Shown: positions 34,471 through 43,510 of the stretch, piece by piece
How positions within the stretch are numbered: position 1 is the stretch's first letter
Layout of the letters: each line of letters begins with the position of its first letter
Assembly (NCBI GenBank): GCA_965247635.1
Contig: CBDFHJ010000010.1
Location: 911,075-975,074, forward strand
DNA length: 64,000 nt
Source: CBDFHJ01 sp965247635
Lineage (GTDB): Bacteria; Chloroflexota; Dehalococcoidia; Lucifugimonadales; Australimonadaceae
Direction of reading: 5' to 3'
The notes under the pieces: generated by a model
Told to the model about the DNA's origin: nothing
The model's input: the letters and a program-made list of their open reading frames with translations, nothing else
Database searches by the model: none
Program-made: the position numbers and the translations under genes

Positions 34471-34602
34471 ACGTTCCGAAATAGTGCCGCTCTATGGCTC
34501 CACGGCCATGCGGCTCGAGGGCCCAAATAAACGGTAGCTAATTCGCAAGTGTCTGGTAGGGTTTTTCTTGCCATGCCGCAAGGAAGCTAGTACGTTCTCA
34601 GG

Positions 34603-34743
34603 ATGGTGGACCGGTCCCTGCATGCGGACGCTTTCAACTTCATGCAGCCTAATCATGAGGATGCGCTGCGCCCGCTGGTTCGAGAGTGGCCCCGCGGCAT
34701 CGACGAGGCCTACGCAGCGCGCATGCACGGCGGAAGGCCTTAG
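34603..34743 (+). CDS. Possible small protein
   Basis: 46 residues from ATG 34603 (MVDRSLHADAFNFMQPNHED ...), preceded only by a weak AGG. It is not recognised. The composition is plausible for a small accessory protein or a gene fragment. Nothing else is seen between 34471 and 34788. Confidence 0.25.
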   Translation: MVDRSLHADAFNFMQPNHEDALRPLVREWPRGIDEAYAARMHGGRP

Positions 34744-34788
34744 TTCGAAAGAACACTTTAGTTTACTGAGGTCCGGCCGGGTGTGCCC

Positions 34789-35172
34789 CTACATGTGTTT
34801 ACTGCGGGCAACCCACTCCCATACCGTTACTGCGGACAGAGGTATGGCGAGGACGAAGTAAAGAGCGGCTACCGTGAAAGCGGGGGCGTAGTACAACAAG
34901 GCCCCTGCCAGGACGAAGAATGATACGACAAAGGCAAGCCCACTTCCGGTGATGGGCGTATCGTAGTAAGCGCTTCGGGCCACGAGGAAAGCCCCCACGC
35001 TTCCAATAAGCCCCAAGACAACAGTGAAGGCCCCAACTCGCCAATCGAGTAGTGATCTTTCATGACTCCCCACCGCGAACGCCAAAAGCATATAGAAGGA
35101 CCCAATTACCAGGATGCCACCTACGCCAACGGCGGTTGGGAAGACGAGTCTGCCCGTCGAGTCCTGTTGCAT
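34789..35172 (-). CDS. Four-helix membrane protein, unknown
   Basis: 127 residues with about four hydrophobic helices (residues 9-32, 45-68, 76-98 and 100-120) and almost no soluble parts. The family is not recognised. It stands alone on the minus strand between phage-like regions. Confidence 0.5.
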   Translation of the reverse strand: MQQDSTGRLVFPTAVGVGGILVIGSFYMLLAFAVGSHERSLLDWRVGAFTVVLGLIGSVGAFLVARSAYYDTPITGSGLAFVVSFFVLAGALLYYAPAFTVAALYFVLAIPLSAVTVWEWVARSKHM

Positions 35173-35502
35173 CTCACCATAGATTTGTTCAGAGTCTGAG
35201 CATGGTCCCTATATTAAGGGCCTATCTCATCAGCACCAGGCGGCCATCCCTGATTACTCTCTACTTATCGCAACTTTACACTGCCGTCAAGTAGTTGGCC
35301 GAAGTTACAACCAGGTTCGCTAGCAACTAACGTCATGGCGCCTGCGTCTGATGGCAACAGTGCTATACTGGCGTCGGCTAGTTTGGTGGGCGCCATCAGG
35401 CGATGCTTGCTCCTATCTGGGCCAAAAGGTACGGAAAGCGTAAAGTATATGCGTTACGAAATCCGTAACACATGTGGATTACGGAATCAGGAGGTGGTAG
35501 TC
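35173..35502 (+). promoter_or_regulatory. Leader with an inverted repeat GTTACG-N5-CGTAAC
   Basis: The 330-base gap before the zinc-binding protein holds a perfect inverted repeat, GTTACG at 35453-35458 and CGTAAC at 35464-35469, with further half-sites AGCGTAAAG (35438) and GATTACGGA (35478) next to it. This pattern could be an operator for a phage-type repressor. No gene for one is next to it. No other feature is seen in the gap. Confidence 0.35.
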
Positions 35503-36102
35503 GTGAGCACCCAGGTCGGGACGCTAGAGGATCTGCTGCGCCCGCTGGCCGAGGTGAAGTGCCCTTGCGCCTTGGTGCCGATAGTAACGATGGCATGCAT
35601 CCCATGCCTGGACGTATTCGATGGCGAGGGTCTCTCGACGCACGAGAAGTGTAGGGCTTGCCACGGGACGGGCCTGGACGAGCACTTTGCCGCGCTGCGA
35701 GAGCGGTGCATCTACTTAGAGCTCTGGTGCTCCCATTGTGGGAAACAGCACATCGACAAGGGCGACCTAGCGCTGGACCCTCACAAGTCGCACCTTTGTA
35801 ACTATTGCAGCCGTCTGTTTGTGCCCGAAGAGGGCCCACGTAGCGTTGGCATCGCGCCTGGCAGGTCTCGAACTGAGACATACCGCTTGGATCCCAGCCT
35901 CGGAGCCATGGACGCCTGCGCGGAGGCGTATCTAGGGGCTGAGTACACCGGTCTGTCGGTTGGTTGGTGTCAGCGTGACGATGGGTACGAGACTCACTAT
36001 TACACCAGCGATAAGGAGTACCCATGGGCTTGGGGCTCTACGCGCGAGGAATCACGCGCAAAGGCCCTGGTAGCGACAGTAGGAACGGAATCCCCAAGCT
36101 AA
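35503..36102 (+). CDS. Cysteine-rich, zinc-finger-type protein (phage-like)
   Basis: 199 residues from GTG 35503, with AGGAGGTGG just upstream. It has several Cys pairs: CPC, CIPC, CRACHGTG, CSHCGK and CNYCSRLF, able to hold two or three zinc ions. The CRACHGTG part is DnaJ-zinc-finger-like. The C-terminal part (YLGAEYTGLSVGWCQRDDGY) has no known match. Its place before a terminase-like gene suggests a phage origin. Confidence 0.5.
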   Translation: MSTQVGTLEDLLRPLAEVKCPCALVPIVTMACIPCLDVFDGEGLSTHEKCRACHGTGLDEHFAALRERCIYLELWCSHCGKQHIDKGDLALDPHKSHLCNYCSRLFVPEEGPRSVGIAPGRSRTETYRLDPSLGAMDACAEAYLGAEYTGLSVGWCQRDDGYETHYYTSDKEYPWAWGSTREESRAKALVATVGTESPS

Positions 36103-36155
36103 TCGCGCTCTACTGAGGCTCGCCTGCAACATCCCCTCCCCCCTTGGAGTCCCTA

Positions 36156-36845
36156 GTGTCTCAGAAGAGTAAAAGGCCTCAAAACCCCAACTACGTGCTC
36201 TCCGCCGACATCCAGCATTCGGTGGACCAGCGGGATGCTGCTCGCGAGGCTGGAGTGAGAGCCGCGCTGCAGAAGTACGAGGATGCGCCGCTGATCGAGG
36301 ACTGGGCGGTGCGGCTGGCCCAGATTGATGGCCGAAAGAAGCATTATCTGCTTGCCCGGCTTGCTGAACCGTCGAAGACGAAGCAGCAGGTCATGTTGGA
36401 CATGCAGATGCACCCGGCAACGGTGTACAGCTGGCGTGAGGAGGAGGCGTTTAAGTCGCTGGACGACGACATTCACGGTGCGTTGAAGCTCTACTGCTAC
36501 GACGTCGCTGCGGACGTGTTCCGCGCCGGCGCTATCGGCGCCGCTGAGGCCCTGGTGGAGCCCATTGGCTGGCGCGACCAGCCAGGCTCGAACGAGAACA
36601 CCGCCCGGATGCGGTTGAAACAGGACTCAGCCCGCACGGTGCTTGAAGGCTCCGGCATCCTGAAGGGTTCGAGCGGTGTCCAGGTCTCCATCGACAACAG
36701 ACAGGTGCACCTCGACCCCAAAGAGCTCTGGGCGCTCGGCGGTGCCGCTGCCTGGAAGCATCGAGGCCAGCTGACGGAGCAGCCAGAAACCGCCGAAGAG
36801 GGCGAGGGGTCCCCTTCCCCCACTTCCCCTGGCGGTTCCCGCTAA
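36156..36845 (+). CDS. Terminase small subunit-like helix-turn-helix protein
   Basis: 229 residues from GTG 36156 (GGAG 6 bases upstream). A helix-turn-helix (KTKQQVMLDMQMHPATVYSW) sits in the middle, followed by a helical segment (YDVAADVFRAGAIGAAEALV) and DSARTVLEGSGILKG. This layout resembles phage terminase small subunits of the phBC6A51 type, which bind the packaging site. No large subunit, portal or capsid gene follows, so it is a prophage remnant or an orphan. Confidence 0.55.
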   Translation: MSQKSKRPQNPNYVLSADIQHSVDQRDAAREAGVRAALQKYEDAPLIEDWAVRLAQIDGRKKHYLLARLAEPSKTKQQVMLDMQMHPATVYSWREEEAFKSLDDDIHGALKLYCYDVAADVFRAGAIGAAEALVEPIGWRDQPGSNENTARMRLKQDSARTVLEGSGILKGSSGVQVSIDNRQVHLDPKELWALGGAAAWKHRGQLTEQPETAEEGEGSPSPTSPGGSR

Positions 36846-36905
36846 CGGTGAGGTAGTGCCGCAGCCGCATTTTATTTTTCCGTCGCCCTTCTGGGCTTAT
36901 GCCCT

Positions 36906-37124
36906 GTGAGCCCGCCGTTTCTGTGCAGTCAACCGCCGACGTGGTGCTCGTTTTGCGAGCGGCTAACCGTGACCGGCGGGTGGTCGTACGGGTTTGACGG
37001 GCTGATCGAGTTGCACTGCAGCCGTTGCGGGAAGCGGAAGGGGTCGATGGCGTTTGACGATGCGCCGCGTGGACTGCTAGACGAGATGGACGAGGTTTGG
37101 GCTGAGATTCAGGAGGGGTCGTAG
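36906..37124 (+). CDS. Small zinc-ribbon protein
   Basis: 72 residues with two CxxC pairs (CSFC and CSRC) spaced as in a rubredoxin-like zinc ribbon, followed by an acidic tail (LLDEMDEVWAEIQEG). Starts at GTG 36906, 60 bases after the terminase-like gene. Function unknown; probably part of the same phage-like set. Confidence 0.45.
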   Translation: MSPPFLCSQPPTWCSFCERLTVTGGWSYGFDGLIELHCSRCGKRKGSMAFDDAPRGLLDEMDEVWAEIQEGS

Positions 37125-37312
37125 GCGGACGGAAGAACCGATAGAGGCCGTCTGGGGAAACCCTCTCTGCTGGTTCTGTGGGCAGCAGGGAGAGGGATTA
37201 CTGGGGCTGCCCGTCTCGGAGAAGCCTTGGTTGGTAGAGGCCCCTGAATCGGCTCAGGTGAGCGTATACGTCCACGCCGACGGATTTGACCAGGCTGCTC
37301 ATGCTCTAGCCC
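37123..37312 (+). pseudogene. Gene fragment interrupted by IS3 copy D
   Basis: An open frame with no clear start reads RTEEPIEAVWGNPLCWFCGQ, then VSVYVHADGFDQAAHALA, and meets the IS at 37313. A frame continues for about 18 codons beyond the far IS end at 38858. It overlaps the 3' end of the upstream zinc-ribbon gene in another frame. CWFCG suggests a further zinc site. Unrecognised. Confidence 0.35.
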
Positions 37313-37423
37313 TGTAGACCGTCAGCGATAATGGGACACATATAAGGGTAGGAAAACCCGAGAGTCGGAGGGTGGTGTGAGCTCCTGAAATGAGGGTAGA
37401 GCTACCCACAGAAAGGAGCAGAT

Positions 37424-37831
37424 GTGTCCCAACTAGAAGTAAGCAAAGCAGAGGCCGCCGAGGAACGAAGCGAGCAGACCAGGTCTTTCGTCCGCACAGT
37501 GAAGGCGGCTGCCCGACGTAAGTACACCCCCGAAGAGAAGATCCGAATTGTTCTGGAGGGCTTCCGCCGCGAGGTCACAGTCAACGACCTGTGCCGGCGG
37601 GAGGGGATCAAGCCCCACTCCTACTACTCGTGGACCAAAGAGTTCATGGAGGCGGGCAAGGAGAGGTTGACCCGTGACTCGGTTCGGGACGCCACTCAGC
37701 ATGAGGTAGGGCAACTCAAGCGAGAGAACGGGGAACTCAAGGAGCTAGTGGCCGATCTGTCGCTGGAGGCGTACCGTCTCAAAAAAACGGTCATCCCCAT
37801 GCCCCAGGACGCCACCGGTACCAGCGGATGA
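37424..37831 (+). CDS. IS3-family transposase OrfA, copy D
   Basis: 135 residues, identical to the copy B OrfA (KKTVIPMPQ variant), with the A7 slippery site before the stop. Confidence 0.9.
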   Translation: MSQLEVSKAEAAEERSEQTRSFVRTVKAAARRKYTPEEKIRIVLEGFRREVTVNDLCRREGIKPHSYYSWTKEFMEAGKERLTRDSVRDATQHEVGQLKRENGELKELVADLSLEAYRLKKTVIPMPQDATGTSG

Positions 37832-38814
37832 GCGCCCCGGAGAAGGCAGAGGTAGTTACCAAAGTATCCTCGTCTCCCCTCCCCAAGCGAAAGGTCCTCA
37901 GAGAGCTGGGCATCCCTAAGAGCACCTACTACCGGTGGCTCAGACGCCAAGACCAACAAGGACTTGAGGACCGACCAGGAGGCGATCAGCCACCATGGAA
38001 CCGTCTTACTATTCAGGAAGAACGCTCAGTCCTGTTATCAGCCAGGGAGATGCCAGAGCTGAGCTGCCGTCAGCTGGCCGCGGGGATCACCGACAACCAG
38101 GGCTTCTCAGTCTCAGAGTCCAGCGTCTACCGTATCCTGGGCAGGGAGGGCCTAGTGAAGAGGCCTGAGATGCGGTTGGCCACGGGGAAGGAGTACCACC
38201 GCAAGACCACAGGACCTCACCAGATGTGGGCCACCGATGCCTCATACTTCAGGGTGGTTGGGTGGGGCTACTACTACCTGGTCACCGTTATGGACGACTA
38301 CTCCCGCTTCATCCTGGCTCACAGGCTTCAGCAAGACATGACGGCCGACTCCTTCATCGAGGTGGTCCAGGATGCTGTGGACACGACCAGCATGGACCAA
38401 GTTCCAGTCACAGACCGCACCAGGCTGCTGAGTGACAACGGTCCAGGCTATGTCTCAAGAGCATTCAGGGACTACCTGGGGATGGTTGGCATCAAGCACA
38501 TCCTAGCAACTCCTTTCCACCCTCAGACCAACGGGAAGCTGGAGCGCTACCACCAGACCATCAAACGGGACGTCAACCAGGTGCCTTATGAGTTGCCCGC
38601 CGACCTTGAGGCCGCTATCGCGGCCTTCGTCAGCTACTACAACTACCGGCGCTATCACAAGGCTCTGGGCAACGTGACACCATCAGACGTGCTCAAGGGA
38701 AGACGGCAAGAGATCCTACAACGCAGGAAGGAGGTGAAGGCTCAAACCACCGAACGGCGACGACGCTACAACAGGGCCCTCAGGGAGCTCGCCAGACCTC
38801 CATCCAGCCCCTGA
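37828..38814 (+). CDS. IS3-family transposase OrfB, copy D
   Basis: 328 residues. It differs from copies A and C at two positions (ATGKEYHRK instead of AAGKEYHLK). The DDE triad is intact, so with A and C it is a candidate active copy. Confidence 0.92.
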   Translation: MSAPEKAEVVTKVSSSPLPKRKVLRELGIPKSTYYRWLRRQDQQGLEDRPGGDQPPWNRLTIQEERSVLLSAREMPELSCRQLAAGITDNQGFSVSESSVYRILGREGLVKRPEMRLATGKEYHRKTTGPHQMWATDASYFRVVGWGYYYLVTVMDDYSRFILAHRLQQDMTADSFIEVVQDAVDTTSMDQVPVTDRTRLLSDNGPGYVSRAFRDYLGMVGIKHILATPFHPQTNGKLERYHQTIKRDVNQVPYELPADLEAAIAAFVSYYNYRRYHKALGNVTPSDVLKGRRQEILQRRKEVKAQTTERRRRYNRALRELARPPSSP

Positions 38815-39082
38815 TCTCTCGGCTCCCAATGTGTCCCACTTTTGCTGGTTGCTAACACGCTCTTACTTTGGGTCGGCGCGGCGGGCTGGAAAGTAGGCGC
38901 TCACCACTGCTAGGGATATCCTGGGTAGGAAGGTAGTGTAGTTAGAAAGGGCCTGGTTTCCTGTCCCCGAGTGTTCGGCCGGCCCTTGGTTCAGACCCGT
39001 GCCTTGGGCGTATGATGGGCCAATGGACGCCCCGTTTGTTATGGGAAATCCCGGCTACATCCGCACCCAATAGAGGTGAACC

Positions 39083-39700
39083 ATGACTACCCCACCCCAA
39101 GCTGACCCTGTCGCCCTCACCGGCAGGCTCGACGAGCCGCTGTCCCGATGGCTCTGGCTAATCAAGTTGCTGCTCATCATCCCTCACATCGTCGTGCTGG
39201 CGCTGCTGGGGATAGCCGCGCTCATCGCCGGAGTGGTCGCGTTCTTCGCCATCCTCTTCACTGGACGCTACCCTCGAAGCCTATTCGACTTCAACCTGGG
39301 GGTGATGCGGTGGTTGTGGCGGGTGGAGTTCTACAGCGTCATGGCCCTGGGCAGCGACCGCTATCCACCGTTCTCGATGGCCGCCAGTCCTGACTACCCT
39401 GCGAACCTGGAGGTCGAGTACCCCGAACGGCTGGGCCGGTTCTTGCCACTGGTGAAGTGGCTGCTGGCCATTCCGCATTTCATCATCCTCGGCTTCATGC
39501 GCGGCAACGGTGGCTTTGACCTGGTGGGCATATTGGTCGTCGTTGGGGGCGTGGTCTTGCTCTTCACAGGACGCTATCCTCGTCCAGTGTTCGACTTTGT
39601 GATGGGGATGAACCGCTGGAACTACCGAGTGATGGCCTACGTGTTGCTGATGACTGACCGCTACCCGCCCTTTCAGCTGGACGTTTCGGAGCAAGCATAG
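39083..39700 (+). CDS. DUF4389 membrane protein with internal duplication
   Basis: 205 residues after AGAGGTGAACC. Two repeats of the same unit are visible: LLLIIPHIVVLALLG ... LFTGRYPRSLFDFNLGVMRW and WLLAIPHFIILGF ... LLFTGRYPRPVFDFVMGMNR, each ending in DRYPPF. Each unit has a membrane hairpin, giving about four helices. DUF4389 proteins are integral membrane proteins of unknown role. It stands alone on the plus strand. Confidence 0.85.
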   Translation: MTTPPQADPVALTGRLDEPLSRWLWLIKLLLIIPHIVVLALLGIAALIAGVVAFFAILFTGRYPRSLFDFNLGVMRWLWRVEFYSVMALGSDRYPPFSMAASPDYPANLEVEYPERLGRFLPLVKWLLAIPHFIILGFMRGNGGFDLVGILVVVGGVVLLFTGRYPRPVFDFVMGMNRWNYRVMAYVLLMTDRYPPFQLDVSEQA

Positions 39701-40137
39701 GGTTCTGGTCTTAACGCAGGGACCTGCACCAGCGACGTTAAAGTCGGGCACGCCGCCCTGTCGCTCTGGGACACCGGACAGCGACTCACAAGCCATACAG
39801 ATGGGTAAAAAGAGTTCGTTCTCTGCCGCTGGCCGTCTGTCGGAACCTGGCCCGCGCCACTTTTGAATAGCCAGACGCGCCGGGAGCGCTGCTTTGCCAG
39901 GAACTGGGTCTGGGAGTACGCCGTTGAGCAGCGAGCGAGGAACTCATACTTCCTCGCTCGGCCAGAGGCCGTTTGGCGTGTCAGCGCCCTACGGCCTCGT
40001 CTTACTTAGGTTGGGTTCAGCCTACGGAAATGGTGGCCATTGCGTTACCGCTGTATGTCACTTTTAGTAGATAATAGACACGAAAACGGCGCTTCATGAA
40101 GCGCCGTTTTCTATTATGCAAGAACCTACCGGCTCAG
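39701..40137. other. Intergenic stretch with two hairpins
   Basis: No gene seen. GAGCGAGGAA (39933-39942) / TTCCTCGCTC (39950-39959) is a perfect 10-bp stem without U-run. A second, stronger palindrome at 40082-40111 is listed separately. Confidence 0.5.
40082..40111. terminator. Bidirectional terminator palindrome
   Basis: A 30-base perfect palindrome with half-site GAAAACGGCGCTTCA. T-rich tracts follow on both strands (TTTTCTATT; TTTTCGTGT). It ends 26 bases from the stop of the minus-strand gene at 40138 and can serve that operon. Confidence 0.8.
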
Positions 40138-40368
40138 CTACTCAGCGAGGGCACTGAAAGTTCCCTCTACGCCAGCGTCTGCCAAATCGGGCTGCAAATC
40201 CGACCAATAGACTTGCCCCTCATAGTACTCGATGAGTAGAGACTGCCCAGGAACACTGGTGCTGTAAAACACCATCCCGACCAAAGGGTCTTCGCGTACC
40301 TCATACCCAAGTTGGGGCAGAATACCGTCAACCGCATCTCTGCTCAAACGGTCTGATGAGGTCACCAC
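40138..40368 (-). CDS. Small protein coupled to a HicB-like gene
   Basis: 76 residues (RDAVDGILPQLGYEVREDPL ... IEYYEGQVYWSDLQPDLADA). Overlaps the HicB-like gene by 7 bases and follows it. It does not look like HicA (no GSH motif). It may be an immunity-like or toxin partner of a new kind, or an unrelated small protein. No family recognised. Confidence 0.45.
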   Translation of the reverse strand: MVTSSDRLSRDAVDGILPQLGYEVREDPLVGMVFYSTSVPGQSLLIEYYEGQVYWSDLQPDLADAGVEGTFSALAE

Positions 40369-40646
40369 GCCCCCACAAAGGTGCCCTGCGCCTCGACAAC
40401 ATTGCTTTCGGATGGGCGGTACTCGACGCCTCTTGCCTTGAGAAACTCTACAGTGCCGTCGGACCCATATCGGTCTTGGAGCAAGTCACCCAAACGGCGA
40501 ACTGCCGCTCGTGCCTTCTCCTCAGCCTCTTCACGGGTAACACCATGCACAGTTATCCCGAAGTTGGGTACTCGCGCTACCCAATGGTTGTCTTCAACTG
40601 GAGAGAACTCCACCTTGTAGTTGAAGTTTACCGATTCAGGTGCCAT
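40362..40646 (-). CDS. HicB-like antitoxin fold protein
   Basis: 94 residues from ATG 40646 with GGGGAG upstream. YKVEFSPVEDNHWVARVPNF then GVTREEAEEKARAAVRRLGD fits the partial RNase H fold of HicB-type antitoxins. The C-terminal DNA-binding part is not obvious. AT-rich TATATAATAG on the minus strand about 25-35 bases upstream is a candidate -10 region. Confidence 0.6.
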   Translation of the reverse strand: MAPESVNFNYKVEFSPVEDNHWVARVPNFGITVHGVTREEAEEKARAAVRRLGDLLQDRYGSDGTVEFLKARGVEYRPSESNVVEAQGTFVGAW

Positions 40647-40949
40647 GGCTCCCCTTCTCTACAGCCTCATTATCTATTATATACGATGCAAAGACTGTCC
40701 AGAGGTTGGACACGTTAGAGCCTACACAATTCCCTGTCAATGGGATTGGCTTGATGCCCCGATGGGTGTGTCTTCTTTTGGTTACTTTGACCCGAAATAT
40801 GAAAGGGCTACAAGTAGGAGCAGTACTAGGCCCGCCTGCGGCGGGCTCGGCGTGTGGCCCTTGCTTGTGTAGGATCTAGTAACAACAGGAACCTCCCTCA
40901 ATCAGTCAAGGGAGGTCCCTGCTACCGAGTCCGGTTGTGGTCTAGGCCG
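40647..40949. other. Intergenic gap between HicB-like and oxygenase genes
   Basis: No gene seen. It holds the candidate promoter of the HicB-like operon at its left end and the oxygenase terminator at 40888-40919. Confidence 0.4.
40888..40919 (-). terminator. Terminator of oxygenase paralog 4
   Basis: On the minus strand GGGACCTCCCT pairs with AGGGAGGTTCC around a ~10-base loop, with one G-U pair, followed by TGTTGTTACT. It begins 31 bases after the stop codon. Confidence 0.75.
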
Positions 40950-42356
40950 CTACTGCCACAGCCCCTTCTCGCGCAGGTCGTCCCAGCTGTCCGCCTGCAT
41001 CAGCTGGAGCCAGAAGTGGTAGGCGCCCCGCTGGTTCTGTTCCGACGGCTCCCGGTTACCGGCCGTTCGCTTTGGGGTGAAGGTACCATGCTGCGGCAGG
41101 CCGAACTCCTCTAGCAGTGGGTGGCTGCGGACCTCTCGGCTTAGCCCCAAGGAGTAGTCGTAGGGGTAGCGCCGCGCGATGGTCCCCTTGCTGGCCTTGT
41201 GGGCGTAGTTCCAGTTCTCCATGTCGTCCGATTCGGTCAGCCCCGCGGGGCCGCCGTAGCGCATGTAGTAGTGCCGCAGCACGTCCTTCACCTCCTGCGG
41301 CATATCGTGGTGCACGTAGTAGAAGCGCCAGCACTCCGTCCAATCGACCCCAGCGGGGTGCCATATGCAGATGCTGTTGTTGGTCCCCTGGGTACCGTTG
41401 GGGAAGGTGTTGCCGTTGCCGGAGGTTACTCGCCACTGCTTGCCCATCACCTGCTTGCGGCGCGCATAGGCGTCTCGGAAGTAGTCCTCCACGATAGGCT
41501 GGTTCTGGTAGCTGTTGACGTAAGGGAAGCCCTCCGGCCAGATACGCACGCCGAGGCGGCCAGAGCCGTGGTGGGTGACCTCAAAGGCCAGGGAGTCCGA
41601 CGATTGCTGGGCTGCCCGCTGCAGCAGGTTGGTCCGGCCTTGGTCGCCACCGGGGTTGATGCCCACAATCTCCACTGAGTGGTGCGTTGGCGTGCCGTGG
41701 TAGCCGTCGCCTAGGAAGTTCTCGGCGCCGAACTTCCAGTTGGAGGAGAAGCGCCACTTGAGGACACCCAGCACCTCGATGTCCGCCTCCGTGCCGTCCG
41801 GCTTGTCGAAGTGCAAGCCCAGGCCCGGCTCGTTGTCCCCGATGTACTCTACGAAGGAGGGCGCCTGGGGGTCCCACGTGGCCCAAATGGTGCCTCGGTA
41901 GCTGGCCATCTGCGCGACTTCAACGAGGCCCCATTGCGACTTGTCCAGCTCTTCCCGATACGCGTCCTTGTACCGGGGCACGCCTACGAGGCTTCCGTCA
42001 CCCGCGTAGCTCCACCCGTGGTACGGGCACGTGAACACCGGCGTGTTCCCCTCGTCGTACCGGCACACCTTCATCCCCCGGTGGCGGCACGAGTTCAGGA
42101 ACACGTGAATCGTGTTGTCGCGGTCGCGGCTCAGGATGACCGACTCCTCCCCCATTCGCGAGACGAAGTAGTCGCCGGGCTTCTTCACCTGGTCCTCGAA
42201 CCCCACGAACAGCCAGCAGCGGGCGAACACCCGCTCCTTCTCCAGCTCGTACAGCTCCGGGTCCACGAAGATGTCCCGGCTTACCAGCCCTTTGGGCCGG
42301 TCCACCAGGTCCACGTCTTTCCAAACGCCTGCCCCTAGCCTAGTCTCCAGTGCCAT
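40950..42356 (-). CDS. Rieske ring-hydroxylating oxygenase, alpha subunit, paralog 4
   Basis: 468 residues with Rieske ligands C90/H92 and C110/H113, the iron motif D-G-Y-H-G-T-P-T-H and ESDDMENW near residue 380. GGAGGT lies 7 bases upstream of the ATG. The Rieske half matches the three tandem copies at 0.7-5.3 kb almost exactly, while residues ~240-300 are distinct. It is transcribed away from them, 35 kb off. It also stands without small subunit or reductase genes. Substrate unknown. Confidence 0.9.
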   Translation of the reverse strand: MALETRLGAGVWKDVDLVDRPKGLVSRDIFVDPELYELEKERVFARCWLFVGFEDQVKKPGDYFVSRMGEESVILSRDRDNTIHVFLNSCRHRGMKVCRYDEGNTPVFTCPYHGWSYAGDGSLVGVPRYKDAYREELDKSQWGLVEVAQMASYRGTIWATWDPQAPSFVEYIGDNEPGLGLHFDKPDGTEADIEVLGVLKWRFSSNWKFGAENFLGDGYHGTPTHHSVEIVGINPGGDQGRTNLLQRAAQQSSDSLAFEVTHHGSGRLGVRIWPEGFPYVNSYQNQPIVEDYFRDAYARRKQVMGKQWRVTSGNGNTFPNGTQGTNNSICIWHPAGVDWTECWRFYYVHHDMPQEVKDVLRHYYMRYGGPAGLTESDDMENWNYAHKASKGTIARRYPYDYSLGLSREVRSHPLLEEFGLPQHGTFTPKRTAGNREPSEQNQRGAYHFWLQLMQADSWDDLREKGLWQ

Positions 42357-42669
42357 CTCAGCACCTCCCGTGGGGTTTCATGGATGCCACGAATCAGTCT
42401 GTGGTGACGGTACTCCTGCGGGAAGTGTAGTGTCAATCAGTCAGTGGGATGTCGTATGGTCGGCCAGAAAACCGTGCCCCCCTTGACGAATATTGAAGGA
42501 GGACCTGGGTACTATCTCCACAATTTTGATTATTCAGGCGCGAGTGTGGTGGTAGTGGTGTGGCCTGGGCGCAGGCCGAACTAGAGGTGCATGCTACTTT
42601 CCGGCGAGGGTCACAGGGGTTGCCTCAGAGACCCTAGCCCCTCATTCGACATGGTTCAGCGATTCCAAG
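42357..42669. other. Intergenic region upstream of oxygenase paralog 4
   Basis: No gene seen. On the minus strand a TTGACA at about 42437 could be a -35 box for the oxygenase, but no clear -10 follows at the right distance. Confidence 0.3.
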
Positions 42670-43143
42670 CTACCTGGCCGCAATCGCTTCATTTACCGCC
42701 GCAGCAACTTTTGTAACCCACTGCTCGTCCCTGTCGGAAAGGACAAACTTGGCGCCAGCAGGAGCGTGCAACACAACCGTATACTTCGACTTCATGCGCA
42801 TGACCCACGCGGCGCCTGCGATTATCAACGCCAGCCCCGGAATCCCGAAGGCCAGGGTATTGATAGGTACTCTGTCACTAAATCTGTTCAGTTCAATCCC
42901 CGACGTCCCTACGTCAACTGACTCCGGGAGTAATGTTAAAGACCATAGGCTGAGCGCTAATCCCACAACAATGATGCCGATGGCAATTAACTTGTGCTCC
43001 GGTTCTTTACGAGTACTCGCTGACGTTACGGCCTGCAATGGATACGACAATCGCTGGTTGGCGAGATGACTGGCAGACACCGTGACGCCTCGCTCATTAA
43101 GCACATTACCTGTACTTGCCGGTTGTTCCCGTTCAGATTCCAT
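42670..43143 (-). CDS. DUF6232-like membrane protein
   Basis: 157 residues from ATG 43143 with AAGGAGGAGG immediately upstream (longer in-frame starts ignored). After an N-terminal soluble part (SASHLANQRLSYPLQAVTSA) there are two membrane helices (KLIAIGIIVVGLALSLWSL; LAFGIPGLALIIAGAAWVM) and a short C-terminal domain (YTVVLHAPAGAKFVLSDRDE). This layout resembles the DUF6232 family, of unknown role. Confidence 0.55.
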   Translation of the reverse strand: MESEREQPASTGNVLNERGVTVSASHLANQRLSYPLQAVTSASTRKEPEHKLIAIGIIVVGLALSLWSLTLLPESVDVGTSGIELNRFSDRVPINTLAFGIPGLALIIAGAAWVMRMKSKYTVVLHAPAGAKFVLSDRDEQWVTKVAAAVNEAIAAR

Positions 43144-43510
43144 GTCCTCCTCCTTGGACTCGGAACATGCCATCCATGATAACCGAGTGCGAGCGTACCG
43201 GTATGCCAAATTGGCGTCAACATTGCGCCGATATTCACAAAGAGTCGCCCCGCGATCTTAGTCGTGCTTACTCGTGAGGGTGGCCCTGTTAAGCCGGTAG
43301 AGCAACAGTACATGGTGCGTTTCGATGGAGAGTGAACGGATACGGAAGTGTCGGAGTCGTGGCTTGAGCTTTCCTCCTGCGAAACCTTGATATTTACGAC
43401 CAACTGGTCAGGGGCAGTCAGGCGCAGGACAGACGCTACGTCTACGCCCGTGGCGACCGTGCCCGCATCGTCAGCGGGCCGTGCCCACTATCCGAGGATT
43501 GGCGCCCTGT
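43144..43510. other. Intergenic region between DUF6232-like gene and glmS
   Basis: No convincing gene, terminator or promoter seen on either strand. Confidence 0.3.

Larger units (their letters stand above)
37313..38857 (+). mobile_element. IS3-family insertion sequence, copy D (1545 bp)
   Basis: Fourth copy, same orientation as copy B, with intact orfA and orfB. It shares the GGTCAT variant with copy B but lacks its frameshift. Flanks CCC and CGC give no clear target duplication. Confidence 0.92.

Noticed and set aside
36156..36845. An intact prophage around the terminase-like gene
   Set aside because: No large terminase, portal, capsid or tail genes nearby; only isolated phage-type genes.
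7484..38857. The IS3 copies as ends of one composite transposon
   Set aside because: Four copies in two orientations and two subtypes without target duplications; no pair stands out as a defined unit.
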